Positions 50,893-59,390 of a DNA stretch of 64,000 bases are shown here, piece by piece. Within the stretch, counting starts at the first letter, position 1; each line of letters starts with the position of its first letter. This stretch comes from Acidimicrobiales bacterium mtb01 (GTDB lineage: Bacteria; Actinomycetota; Acidimicrobiia; Acidimicrobiales; Ilumatobacteraceae). Location of the stretch: NCBI GenBank assembly GCA_004379135.1, contig NBNI01000007.1, positions 1,041,501-1,105,500 of the forward strand. Reading direction: 5' to 3'. The translations under genes were made by a program, and so were the position numbers. The notes below the pieces were generated by a model that made no database searches, was not told the origin of the DNA, and was given only the letters and a program-made list of their open reading frames with translations.

Positions 50893-51957
50893 ATGAAGTC
50901 CGCTGTAGCCCTCACCAGCTCCCTCCTCCTCGGCGTCGTCGTGATGCCGGTGCTCCTCGCCGGCGGAGACCCACCGCCCATCGCCATCTGCGGACAGCAG
51001 GCAGGTTCGACCGACACCGTGCTCGCGACGATTCGCACCCTCGAGTCGGGCGGCAACTACAGCGCTCAGGCAGCCGGATCGACGGCGTCGGGCGCGTATC
51101 AGTTCCTCGACAGCTCGTGGGCCGGGTACGGCGGCTACACCCACGCCAAGGACGCCCCGCCAGACGTGCAGGACGCAAAGGCTGCCGAGAACATCACGCT
51201 GATCCTCAACAAGCACGACGGCGACGTCACCGCCGTGCCCGTCGTCTGGTACATCGGCCACGTTCCAGGCCCGACGTCGACAGAGTGGGACAGCGTGCCG
51301 TTTCCCGGCGCAGGGAACCGGCTCACGCCGCGGCAGTACCAAGCCCGATGGATGGTCGTCTACAACCGGCTCGCCAGCGCGTCGACCACGGTCGGAACCT
51401 CGCCGAGCTCGTCGACCACACCTCCGCCGCTGCCCGCCTGTCTTGGCGGTGGCGTCGTGCCCCTCGACGGCGAGTGGTCACTGCCCGGCCCGCGCAGCTT
51501 GCTCGATGCCAACCCGTCCGCGATCGACCAGCCGCACCACGACTATCCCGCATGGGACTGGCTCATTCCTGTGGGCACGCCGATCTTCGCTGTGCGAGGA
51601 GGTCGCGTCGCGGTGGTGCGGACGTGGCCCTACAACTGGTGGAACCGAGGCTGCGGCTCAGAGGGTGGCCGCGGCTGCGACACCTGCGGGATCGGCGTGA
51701 CGATCATCGACGACCGGGGCACCCACTGGACGTATTGCCATGGCAGCGCCCTGACCGTGCAGCTTGGCGAGACCGTCCGCGCGGGCCAGCAGATCATACG
51801 CAGCGGCAACTCCGGTCGATCCGGCACTCCGCACCTCCACCTCGAGATCCAGGTAGACGGAGTGCAGCGTTGTCCTCAGCCACTGGTCCGCAGGCTTTAC
51901 CTCAGCGCGGACGGTGTGGATCCGACGTCACTGCCGAACGACGGATGCTCGTGGTGA
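50893..51957 (+). CDS. Secreted lytic transglycosylase-M23 peptidase fusion
   Basis: 354 aa. Signal peptide MKSAVALTSSLLLGVVVMP. Residues ~45-150 form a transglycosylase-like domain (LESGGNYSAQAAGSTASGAY, QFLDSSWAGYGGYT). After a Thr/Ser/Pro linker the C-terminal M23 metallopeptidase has HHDYPAWDW, TYCHGSAL and HLHLEIQ zinc ligands. Such enzymes open peptidoglycan for the transfer apparatus. Divergent from the VirB2-like gene. GTG at 50890 is an alternative start. Confidence 0.88.
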   Translation: MKSAVALTSSLLLGVVVMPVLLAGGDPPPIAICGQQAGSTDTVLATIRTLESGGNYSAQAAGSTASGAYQFLDSSWAGYGGYTHAKDAPPDVQDAKAAENITLILNKHDGDVTAVPVVWYIGHVPGPTSTEWDSVPFPGAGNRLTPRQYQARWMVVYNRLASASTTVGTSPSSSTTPPPLPACLGGGVVPLDGEWSLPGPRSLLDANPSAIDQPHHDYPAWDWLIPVGTPIFAVRGGRVAVVRTWPYNWWNRGCGSEGGRGCDTCGIGVTIIDDRGTHWTYCHGSALTVQLGETVRAGQQIIRSGNSGRSGTPHLHLEIQVDGVQRCPQPLVRRLYLSADGVDPTSLPNDGCSW

Positions 51958-51998
51958 CACAAAGAAGCAGCGCCAACGCAGTCGCTGGGGTCCACCTG

Positions 51999-52223
51999 TC
52001 AGAGCGGACGAGTCGCCTCGGACAGGTCAACCGCCATGACCTCTGGATCAAGCGCTAAGGCTTGAAGCTCTTCGAAACCGACGGACGTGCCATACGTCCG
52101 ACCAGCCTGACGCTCCCCCGAACCGGGCCTCGGCACAGTCCTGACCAAAACGCGGTAGTCGTGGTCGGGACCGTATCGGAGAACGGCGCACCGAAGCTTC
52201 GCAGTGAATTTCGTTGTGCTCAC
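51999..52223 (-). CDS. 74-aa I9-propeptide-like protein, putative subtilase partner
   Basis: GTG start at 52223, GTGA overlap with the subtilase gene upstream. The sequence has a beta strand DYRVLVRTVPRPG then GFEELQALALDPEVMAVDLS, which matches the end of I9 inhibitor/propeptide domains where a strand and helix insert (LxxLxxDPxVxxVexD pattern). I infer it folds like a stand-alone propeptide and inhibits or chaperones the protease in trans. The match is short; treat as a hypothesis. Confidence 0.5.
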   Translation of the reverse strand: MSTTKFTAKLRCAVLRYGPDHDYRVLVRTVPRPGSGERQAGRTYGTSVGFEELQALALDPEVMAVDLSEATRPL

Positions 52224-53650
52224 TGGGGGTCACCTGCCTCGCCCGGGCCTGCCTGGCCCAGGAAGGCTGACAGCCTAGCGGCGGATGGCTCGCCTGCCCC
52301 CCAGCCATCCGGTTCACGAAAGGCGTCTACGGGCATCTCAGCGGCCCAGCTCAGCAGTTCGCGTACCTCAATGGAATCCAGCGTGGGCCTGGCCTCCAGC
52401 ATGCACGCCACGATACCAGTGACAATTGGAGCGGCGAAGGATGTGCCGGTGGCGGACATCACACTGAGGTCGCTGGGAGGCTCGAGCTGGCGAGATCGGA
52501 CCGACACGATCTCGTAGCCCGGCGCCACGAGGTCAGGCTTGACCCTGCCATCTCGAGTTGGACCCCAGTTCGACAGTTCCCAGAGCCGAATCGGAGCGCC
52601 AGGACCATCCAGGGCACGGTCTTGAACGGCGCCCACTGCGATGACCGATCTGGCTGATGCAGGAGAACAGACCATCTGATGACGACTCACCCCGGTCGCC
52701 GTCGCAAATGTGCCCGTTGCATCCCGTGACCACAAGTGGAAGTCCACCGGATCATCGGCGTGACTCAGCAAGCTGATCGACCAGCTCTCCCACTTGAAGC
52801 CGTCCCATTCCGAGATCCACTCGATCGCAAAGCTGAAGTCGCCGTTAAGCGGATCCACCGTCGAGGCCATCACGAGGTGCATCCCCTCCAGCGCCAGGTG
52901 CATGTCGGCCCCCGGAGGGAGTCTGACGCCACCTGAAAGCTCAGGGCGGTTCGTCTCCAGAATCACGGACATCGGCGCCGATGAACTCGTATAGCCGACC
53001 ACCCTGCAGCTGTCCCGGTCGAACGGTACCCCCCTGGGGATGTTGTCCGAGTCGGTCAGGACGAAGGGCACTTCAACAAGCTGACCTGGAAGGGCGGTAC
53101 CGGCCACATGGAGTTTGAGCCAGTCTGCGCCCTCATTGCCTGCAGCCGCGCAAACTACGCGCCCCGCTCCGGCAAGCTCGTCCAGCCGCCGGCTGACCCC
53201 GTCGGCTCCGTCATGGCCGTCCGAGTGCTGCCCACCAAGGCTGAGATTCACGACCGCAGGCATTTGAAGCTGATCCGCGAGCTCGAAGATCGCCTCCACA
53301 GCAGCCACGATCCGATCATCGGTGCCAGCTTTAGCTACCACCAGCGACGCTTCCGGCGCGACACCCCGCACCGCCCCCCGACCCACGAGGGACGCAGCGA
53401 TGTGGGTGCCGTGGCCCTTCGCATCGGAGATGAGGGAGGCAGGCAATGAGTCGAGCGGCAGAAGCTCACGGTCACGTTGCCAGACAACATTGGCATCGTC
53501 GTCAAGAACAGCCAGGACGGACTGCTCGATCGATGGGTGGAGACAGTCAACTCCATAGTCGACGATTCCCACGATCACTCCCCTGCCAGCGAGCTCCAGA
53601 TCGCCCGCTCGAAGAGGAAGTCCGAGACGGAGGGATGCCAGTTCAGTCAT
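52220..53650 (-). CDS. Intracellular subtilisin-like serine protease (S8)
   Basis: 476 aa from ATG 53650. Catalytic triad intact: Asp31 in GIVDYGVD, His80 in GHGTHIAAS, Ser near 405 in GTSFAAPIVTG; oxyanion Asn in AAAGNEG. It starts right at the catalytic domain: no signal peptide and no I9 propeptide, so it should be cytosolic. A ~120-residue insert with beta-rich character lies between the oxyanion Asn and the Ser. Ten bases after the membrane protein gene, overlapping the small I9-like gene downstream. Confidence 0.87.
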   Translation of the reverse strand: MTELASLRLGLPLRAGDLELAGRGVIVGIVDYGVDCLHPSIEQSVLAVLDDDANVVWQRDRELLPLDSLPASLISDAKGHGTHIAASLVGRGAVRGVAPEASLVVAKAGTDDRIVAAVEAIFELADQLQMPAVVNLSLGGQHSDGHDGADGVSRRLDELAGAGRVVCAAAGNEGADWLKLHVAGTALPGQLVEVPFVLTDSDNIPRGVPFDRDSCRVVGYTSSSAPMSVILETNRPELSGGVRLPPGADMHLALEGMHLVMASTVDPLNGDFSFAIEWISEWDGFKWESWSISLLSHADDPVDFHLWSRDATGTFATATGVSRHQMVCSPASARSVIAVGAVQDRALDGPGAPIRLWELSNWGPTRDGRVKPDLVAPGYEIVSVRSRQLEPPSDLSVMSATGTSFAAPIVTGIVACMLEARPTLDSIEVRELLSWAAEMPVDAFREPDGWGAGEPSAARLSAFLGQAGPGEAGDPQ

Positions 53651-53660
53651 TGTGCAACGC

Positions 53661-54440
53661 TCACTTCTTCTTTGGCCTTGGTGCGGGCCAAACCGCAAAT
53701 GTCAACACAGTCAGTAGCCCAAGCACGCCCAGGAAGCCGGCGACTGCCTCGGGCGACTGCTCCCAGATTCGCCACGCCGGCGCTGCCGACTCGCTCTCGA
53801 CCTTGGGGCAATCCAGCCCCTCCAACTCACGACCGGCAGCACAGAGCGCCTGCTCGTATAGCTGACGCTGATAGCCGTACACAATTGAGGCGTCGCCGGT
53901 TATCGCTGTGGTGGGCAAGGCCGGCGGCTCAGGCAGACCGGTCGAGGTGTTGCCGTCCGCACCCATGAACGGAGCTGCCATAAATGCAACGCCGATGCCG
54001 AGAGCGGCAATCGCAGCCCGAACACTTCTGCGGTTGTACTGACTCATGGAGTCCGCGATGGTCGTGATGTTGTCGGCGTGCTTGTCAAGTTCCTGCGCCG
54101 AGGTGCCTGTGACTATCGCAACGCGGACGGCCGCACTTCGTCGACGCAGCGGAGCAAGGTAGGCGGACGCAAAGGTCACGCAAATCCCGAGAAACACCGG
54201 TGCCCATATTCCTCTCGGCGGCAAAGGCCGATCAGTCACCGCAAAGACGGCCCCGAGCGCGCCTACGTAGAGGGTGACGATGATTGACGCGGCAGTGACG
54301 AGTTGCTTCGCACCGTCTCGTGCGTTGTCCAGAGCGGTAAGCGCGAGCGCAGATCTGTCCCGGACATACGCGGCCTCGAGCGAGCGCGCGTGCTTCAGTT
54401 CCTCAACCTCGAAGAGCGTTGCGGGGTCTGGTTCGCTCAT
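53661..54440 (-). CDS. 259-aa four-helix membrane protein of unknown function
   Basis: ATG 54440, overlapping the small Cys-rich gene's stop (ATGA). Four predicted membrane helices: QLVTAASIIVTLYVGALGAV, IWAPVFLGICVTFASAYL, AAIAALGIGVAFMAAPF and FLGVLGLLTVLTFAVWPA. A ~90-residue loop between helices 3 and 4 and a charged N-terminal helix (ELKHARSLEAAYVRDRS) are visible. No family recognised. In operon with the subtilase, so it may be its substrate, its anchor or the effector. Confidence 0.7.
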   Translation of the reverse strand: MSEPDPATLFEVEELKHARSLEAAYVRDRSALALTALDNARDGAKQLVTAASIIVTLYVGALGAVFAVTDRPLPPRGIWAPVFLGICVTFASAYLAPLRRRSAAVRVAIVTGTSAQELDKHADNITTIADSMSQYNRRSVRAAIAALGIGVAFMAAPFMGADGNTSTGLPEPPALPTTAITGDASIVYGYQRQLYEQALCAAGRELEGLDCPKVESESAAPAWRIWEQSPEAVAGFLGVLGLLTVLTFAVWPAPRPKKK

Positions 54441-54604
54441 GAGTCCATCGGCACTGGGCCGAGGGGGATGGGAGTGCGTCGACTGGAAATCCCCGTACAC
54501 GCATCCCCGGTGTGGATGTTGTGACACACGTCGTCGACGGTGTGCGTCGTCTCACCCGCCGGGATGTCAACCATGGTTCCGCAACCTCTACACCAACGTC
54601 GCAT
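54437..54604 (-). CDS. 55-aa Cys-rich (zinc-ribbon-like) small protein
   Basis: ATG 54604 with a clear GGAGG eight bases upstream. Cysteines at 5, 8, 27 and 36 with His at 21, 28 and 31 (CRGCG, DVCHNIHTG). This suggests a small metal-binding protein. Its stop overlaps the membrane protein gene, so it is the first of a four-gene operon. No known family. Confidence 0.55.
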   Translation of the reverse strand: MRRWCRGCGTMVDIPAGETTHTVDDVCHNIHTGDACTGISSRRTPIPLGPVPMDS

Positions 54605-54820
54605 CCCACCGACCTCCGTGGAACGAACGGTAACAGAACTCGATGAGCTGCCGGTCCGCACCGAACCGCGGCGTATCTGCTCCCAGCCGACTCCGCCCGA
54701 CTTCCTTCCTCACGTCGCCGAAAGGGATTTGGAGAGGCGGACCGGAAAGAAGGTTTGACCGGAGGCCGGGTTTGCGTGTGCACCTCGTGCGCTTCGGTCC
54801 AACGAGTTGCTCCTCCGAGG
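54605..54820. other. Intergenic region before the subtilase operon
   Basis: 216 bases between the end of the LysM-BTAD gene and the Cys-rich gene, both on the minus strand. The SD for the small gene is here. I see no consensus promoter or terminator; an overlapping minus-strand frame (54588-54857) lacks coding signs. Readthrough from the pilus operon is possible. Confidence 0.4.
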
Positions 54821-57800
54821 TCAGGCCGACCGCTTCTCCGAACGAGCTCCTGAGCACCTGCGGAACATTGACGAGGTGAGCTCACTCGGTGATGCGTCTA
54901 CGTCCAAATCTGACAGGCGTCCGCAGAGCTCGTCGAACGCGGCTCTGACTCCGCCGACGTTGCCCGCACTCGCTTCGGTTTGCATCCGCAATCGGTACAG
55001 CGGCTCATTCAGCGGCAGAGCTCTTAGTCCGCGATGGACAGCGATCCTGGCCACCGCGAAGTCATCGTCGTCAAGTGCAAGCTGAGCAAGTCGAACACAG
55101 ACGCTCTCGATCGTCTCGCACGCCTCGGCGTTGAATTGGCGCTCGTAGGACCAGTCGTATCCCTGTGCATCGAACGGCGTGCCCTCGATCAGCGCCGTTG
55201 CCTCAAGGAGCAATTCAATGGCTTCGCCCGACGACACCCGCGTCGAGCGCGCGGCGAGAGCCTTCATCACGTGCAGATCGGTCTGGACGTCTTCCGCGAG
55301 ACGGACGATGCTCGAACCCTGCTCTCGCGCTGGAAGAGCCGCGCCGAGCGAGACCCTCGCTTTCGAGATGCGATTCCAGAGGGTCGCCTTCTCGATCGCT
55401 CGACCTCCCCACACCGCGTTGACGACCTGGTCTTCGGTGGCCTGGCCTCCGTTGCACGCGAGGAAGGCGACGAGGCTCACGTCCAAGCGACCGAGGTTCG
55501 GGAAGCCATCGACACGTGGCGTCCCGAGCACCCGTACAAGCACCCTCGGCGAGGGCGGCTCCCGCTCGTCGTCCTCGCCGAGGTCGTCCTCGAGCGCCAC
55601 CACGTCCGAGTGGTGAACGCATTCGTCATCGCCTGCCTCGTCGTTCTCGACTACATCGTCTGCGTCAAGCTCCTCGACCCCATTGAGGAGCGAGGCGACG
55701 GCCTCAGCCGGGGCCGCCTCAAGAGCGACCGCTTGGAACCGCAGGCCGATCGGCGACAGCAGCGCCGATCCATCCGCATCAAGTGTGAGAATTGCGTGCG
55801 CCGGCGCGTCGCCGGCCATGACGACGGCCACGCCTCGGTTTGGCGTCGCCACGCTCGACAGCATCTCCGGATCTTCGAGCTGATCGACATCCGCGACAAC
55901 AACCGTCAGCTCGCGACCGTCAGCAGCGCCGTTCAGGCGGAGCCCGAAGGACGAGTCCAGCGACGCGGCGCGAAGGATCTCTTCGTGTTGATCCACCACG
56001 GAGACGATTCGCGTACTTGCATCACCCTCGCTGCTGCGAGCAATCCGGTCGGTGCCGGCAACGGCGTTGAGATCGGTCCCGACGAGGAACAGGTAACTGT
56101 TGGCGAGCTCGTCCGACAACGAGAGCTCGAGCACTAAGGACCGGATGAACGCCTCGACCGCAGTGGCATCTCCCGCTACTGCGAGCGAACCCAAGACTTC
56201 GAGATTGACCAAGAGCGTCCCGCCGTCTCTGGTGCCGAAGGTGACCAGGCCGGGAATCGGTGCGGTCTCTGGGTTCGCCGGCAAATGGAGGTCGGCGTCG
56301 TAGACCAGCCGCCACGACCATCCGCCGTCGGCAGCCTCCCACGGTCGCGGGGCGACAGGGTTCGGCACCTCCCACAGCAGTTCGAGGCCGTGTTCGGCCG
56401 ACATCTCGACGGCGACGGGCGTTCCTTGTACGTCGGTCGGACCAAGTTCCCTCGCCAGTTCGGCCAGCTCATGATTCGCCCAGCGCACGAAAGACACGTC
56501 CCCAACACGCACCAATGCCCGCTCGGTCTCCAGATGGGCCGCAGCGACACGGCGGATCGTTCGCTCGCCTCGCGCTGCGCGGCGGCGCTGCTGACGTCGA
56601 AATGCCGCAAGCGCTCCGGCGCTGAGCACGGACGCCCCGGTCAAGCCCGCCAGCCAAGGCACCGCACTGTCCCCGCCACGTACTGCGCCGGCAGGGCCGA
56701 AGGATGGAGCGACTGCCGGCTCAGGTGCTTCCGTCGGCGGCGCGACCGAGGTCGCGGGCACAGCAGCTGTCGGCAGTGCAGTCGTTGGAACGGGCAAGGA
56801 GACCTGAGTGCCCTGTGCGACTGTCGTTGAAGTCGACGGTGACGGTGGGGACTCGGGCGGAGCCGGTTCCGGAGTTGGTGGAGTGCCCTCCTGCACTGGG
56901 TCGATCGGCACTGGTGGCTCACCGATTTCCGGGAAGACGAACTGCTCCCCGGGGAAGATCAGATTAGGGTTTTCGATCGTCTCGGGGTTCGCCGCGATCA
57001 CCTCGTCGAGGTACTCCATCGTCTCCCGACCACTCGCAGGCGCATGTGTCGCTTCCTCGATCCGGTCCTCGGAGAGATCCCACAACGTGTCCCCCCGCAC
57101 GACCGTGACGACCTCCGGGGCGAGGTATGTATCGCTCTCCTGCGATTGCGCAGGCGCAGCGTTCGAGGGCGCTCGATCGGCCGGCACCCTGGCATCTGCG
57201 GGGAGCCGGAGCACCTGTCCCGTTCGGACGTCGCGTGGAGACCGCAGCTGCCAGTTGAGGTCGATGATCTCCGACGACCTGGATCCGTCGCCGAGCGCAG
57301 CGACAGCGATGTCCCACAGATTGTCTCCGTCTGCGACACACCATGAGCGCACGTGATCGACCGCGGCTTCGTTCGCAGGTGCCCTCGCGCCAACGACGAC
57401 GGTTGTGGGAGAAGCAGCTCGAAGCGCCGTACCTGCAGGCGCGACAGGTCGGGCGAGTGATGGTGTCGGCGTGGATGCGAGCGTGATGCCGATCGACAGG
57501 GCCAGCGCGACCAAGCGCCCGACACATCTGCTGACGCCAGACGGAACGAGGGGCGCAGGTTTGGCACGCTGCCCTCGATTGGAGCGCGGCACGTTGATCG
57601 ACAGCTCCCACCCGATGGCCCACACGAGTTGAGCCCACGCAATCCACACCAGGACGGCCAGGACCTTGATGACCGTCTCGCCGGGTATGTCGCCCTGCTG
57701 GACGGCTGTCGAGATGCGGCTCCAGTCAGGCACGATTCGAGGAAGGGGCCATCCCGCCACGAGCGCGAGCAATGTGGGTACGCCAACGATGATCGCGACG

Positions 57801-57850
57801 AGGACCATCAGCGCTGCCAGCGATCGAAGACGATGAGTCAGTCGCGACAC
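54821..57850 (-). CDS. LysM-BTAD membrane protein of the Tad locus
   Basis: 1009 aa from GTG 57850. Order: three N-terminal hydrophobic segments (LRSLAALMVLVAIIVGVPTLL, TVIKVLAVLVWIAWAQLVW), two LysM domains (SWCVADGDNLWDIAVAALGD; VVTVVRGDTLWDLSEDRI) at ~170-310, a Pro/Thr linker, another membrane helix near 395, and a C-terminal BTAD-type domain (~780-1000: VWGGRAIEKATLWNRISKAR, ALPLNEPLYRLRMQTEAS). LysM binds cell wall; BTAD is normally in transcriptional activators. One base after the TadG-like gene. Confidence 0.85.
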   Translation of the reverse strand: MSRLTHRLRSLAALMVLVAIIVGVPTLLALVAGWPLPRIVPDWSRISTAVQQGDIPGETVIKVLAVLVWIAWAQLVWAIGWELSINVPRSNRGQRAKPAPLVPSGVSRCVGRLVALALSIGITLASTPTPSLARPVAPAGTALRAASPTTVVVGARAPANEAAVDHVRSWCVADGDNLWDIAVAALGDGSRSSEIIDLNWQLRSPRDVRTGQVLRLPADARVPADRAPSNAAPAQSQESDTYLAPEVVTVVRGDTLWDLSEDRIEEATHAPASGRETMEYLDEVIAANPETIENPNLIFPGEQFVFPEIGEPPVPIDPVQEGTPPTPEPAPPESPPSPSTSTTVAQGTQVSLPVPTTALPTAAVPATSVAPPTEAPEPAVAPSFGPAGAVRGGDSAVPWLAGLTGASVLSAGALAAFRRQQRRRAARGERTIRRVAAAHLETERALVRVGDVSFVRWANHELAELARELGPTDVQGTPVAVEMSAEHGLELLWEVPNPVAPRPWEAADGGWSWRLVYDADLHLPANPETAPIPGLVTFGTRDGGTLLVNLEVLGSLAVAGDATAVEAFIRSLVLELSLSDELANSYLFLVGTDLNAVAGTDRIARSSEGDASTRIVSVVDQHEEILRAASLDSSFGLRLNGAADGRELTVVVADVDQLEDPEMLSSVATPNRGVAVVMAGDAPAHAILTLDADGSALLSPIGLRFQAVALEAAPAEAVASLLNGVEELDADDVVENDEAGDDECVHHSDVVALEDDLGEDDEREPPSPRVLVRVLGTPRVDGFPNLGRLDVSLVAFLACNGGQATEDQVVNAVWGGRAIEKATLWNRISKARVSLGAALPAREQGSSIVRLAEDVQTDLHVMKALAARSTRVSSGEAIELLLEATALIEGTPFDAQGYDWSYERQFNAEACETIESVCVRLAQLALDDDDFAVARIAVHRGLRALPLNEPLYRLRMQTEASAGNVGGVRAAFDELCGRLSDLDVDASPSELTSSMFRRCSGARSEKRSA

Positions 57851-57851
57851 G

Positions 57852-58283
57852 TCAGCCTCCCTCCTCGCCAGTCACCCCGCGCTGAGCAACCGCCGTTGCG
57901 CTACCGCTCACACTCGCAGGGAAGCCGGGGGCGGGAAATGCGTAGCCAACTCCCGCCGACACCGTGACAGTGACCGTCTCACCGTCCACGGACACGTCGC
58001 CCGAGTAGCCCGCGGCGGCGATAATCGCCTCGGCACGTTCGACCGCGGCAGCCTCGTCGATCACACCGCCAGAGCGCAGTGCAGTCGGGTCACCCTGGGC
58101 TCCCGCACGAGCGGCCGCCGCGGCTATGGCATGAGCGTCGCGACGCGCTGACCACTGCTGTGTGGCCGACACGAGCGACCAACAGCCGAACATGAGAAAC
58201 ACGACGAGGATTGCGGTCATCGGCATGACCGAACCTCGGTCGCGCCCGTCGGCCGGGAAGCGACACCCGACGGGGCACTTCAC
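57852..58283 (-). CDS. TadG/TadE-like pseudopilin
   Basis: 143 aa from GTG 58283, GTGA overlap. N-terminus RDRGSVMPMTAILVVFLMFG is a prepilin-type leader plus single membrane helix; the rest is a small extracytoplasmic domain with VSVDGETVTVTVSAG. Belongs to the minor-pilin set of the Tad system, which is exported and processed by a TadV-type peptidase (not in the window). Confidence 0.68.
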   Translation of the reverse strand: MKCPVGCRFPADGRDRGSVMPMTAILVVFLMFGCWSLVSATQQWSARRDAHAIAAAAARAGAQGDPTALRSGGVIDEAAAVERAEAIIAAAGYSGDVSVDGETVTVTVSAGVGYAFPAPGFPASVSGSATAVAQRGVTGEEGG

Positions 58284-58714
58284 CGCTGCCCTCCTCGAAC
58301 GAGGTCGACCTGTTCCACCCCGCGGCCAGAGACCGTGCGACTGCCCGGGAAGCCAGCGAGCACGACGTCCGCAAGCGACACGTTGCACGTCACTTCGACC
58401 ACGACCACACTGCCAGGTGACAGATCGCCATCCAACGTGACGCCGAGGTTCTGGCAAGCAACGCCTCGGGCGGCCAGCGTTTGTGCGGCGACGACCTCGG
58501 CCGCTGCCGAGGCCGAACCCTGGTCGTACTCCGCCGCCGCCGCACGAGCTGCGGAACGAGCAGCGGCATCGACGTCGCCGCCGCTGCCGACGACGCGGAT
58601 CGCGCCGATGATGAAGAATCCGACGAGCAAGAGCGAGGTGACGGCGATGGCCGCCTCCACGCCAGCAGACCCACGGTCGTCGTGCTGCCTCGGACGTTCG
58701 GTCGCTTCCCTCAT
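58280..58714 (-). CDS. TadE-like pseudopilin
   Basis: 144 aa, ATG start at 58714 in an ATGA overlap. Leader DDRGSAGVEAAIAVTSLLLVG with Glu at +5 after the glycine, a TadE signature. Helical N-terminal spine followed by a domain with two Cys (GVACQNLG, EVTCNVSLAD). Second of three minor pilin genes in a row. Confidence 0.72.
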   Translation of the reverse strand: MREATERPRQHDDRGSAGVEAAIAVTSLLLVGFFIIGAIRVVGSGGDVDAAARSAARAAAAEYDQGSASAAAEVVAAQTLAARGVACQNLGVTLDGDLSPGSVVVVEVTCNVSLADVVLAGFPGSRTVSGRGVEQVDLVRGGQR

Positions 58715-59094
58715 GGCGCGCCTTGCGGATCGAACGACTCGACCTTGGCGGTCGCCTGCGCCCTCACCGTGATCGTCCCGAAGAACGGCAGGAGTGAGAC
58801 GACCTCGCCACTCGCCGAGACCGTGACCGTCTGGCCATCAGAGCTCCCCGACGCCGAGTACGAATCGAGCAACGAGCCACCGCCTTCGTCGATGAGGTCC
58901 TCTGCCAACGCGGCGCCGGACTCGGGCGACGAGTCCTGCCGAGCGGCGGCAGACGCTCCGTCCTGTGTCGCGCCGGCAAGGACCTGCCTGGCGTAGTAGG
59001 CCAACCCGTACTGCACGACGAACAGCATCGTCAGGAGCACGAGTGGGACCACGAGCACGGTGGCCGTGACCTCGCCTCGATCACGTCGCCTCAG
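58711..59094 (-). CDS. TadE-like pseudopilin with probable CTG start
   Basis: 127 aa. RDRGEVTATVLVVPLVLLTM is the prepilin leader and membrane spine; the tail has ASGSSDGQTVTVSASGEV. No ATG, GTG or TTG lies close upstream in frame. A CTG at 59094 overlaps the upstream stop as CTGA, matching the NTGA junctions used by its neighbours. The longer ORF to 59394 reads through the Flp-like gene and looks artefactual. Confidence 0.65.
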   Translation of the reverse strand: MRRRDRGEVTATVLVVPLVLLTMLFVVQYGLAYYARQVLAGATQDGASAAARQDSSPESGAALAEDLIDEGGGSLLDSYSASGSSDGQTVTVSASGEVVSLLPFFGTITVRAQATAKVESFDPQGAP

Positions 59095-59303
59095 GGTTCC
59101 GGCACGTTGTTGGCGTTGTTGGCGATCTTGATCGCAATCACCCCGCCGGCCGCGATGGCAGCGATCACCAGGATCACGATCAACGCAGTTGTCGCGGTCA
59201 CTTCGCCACGATCTCGTTCGTCGCTGGCCTGGGCCAGTCGTTGCCGCGTCGCCGCCGCAGCGCGAAGCCACGCCGACCAGAGTTGTACCTGTAGTCCCAG
59301 CAT
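59091..59303 (-). CDS. Flp/DUF4244-like small pilin
   Basis: 70 aa from ATG 59303 with AGGAGAGGAG upstream. A basic N-terminal leader ends at RDRGEVTATTALIVILVIAA, followed by a short polar tail (IANNANNVPEP). Size and shape fit the main pilin of actinobacterial Tad loci (Flp or DUF4244 group). The leader motif RDRGEVTAT is shared exactly with the next gene, suggesting processing by the same peptidase. Confidence 0.75.
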   Translation of the reverse strand: MLGLQVQLWSAWLRAAAATRQRLAQASDERDRGEVTATTALIVILVIAAIAAGGVIAIKIANNANNVPEP

Positions 59304-59390
59304 GGCTGGTGCTCCTCTCCTTTGTGCCGGTCGACAATGGACGTGGCTCGTGATGGGCCGGAACATCACGACGGCTTCGGTTGAGCGACC

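Noticed and set aside
50520-52058. 512-aa plus-strand frame over the cell-wall hydrolase
   Set aside because: Overlaps the correct frame with transglycosylase and M23 motifs; product is Arg-rich nonsense.
54588-54857. 89-aa minus-strand frame before the Cys-rich gene
   Set aside because: Overlaps the end of the LysM-BTAD gene and the next gene's start, has no ribosome-binding site or motif.
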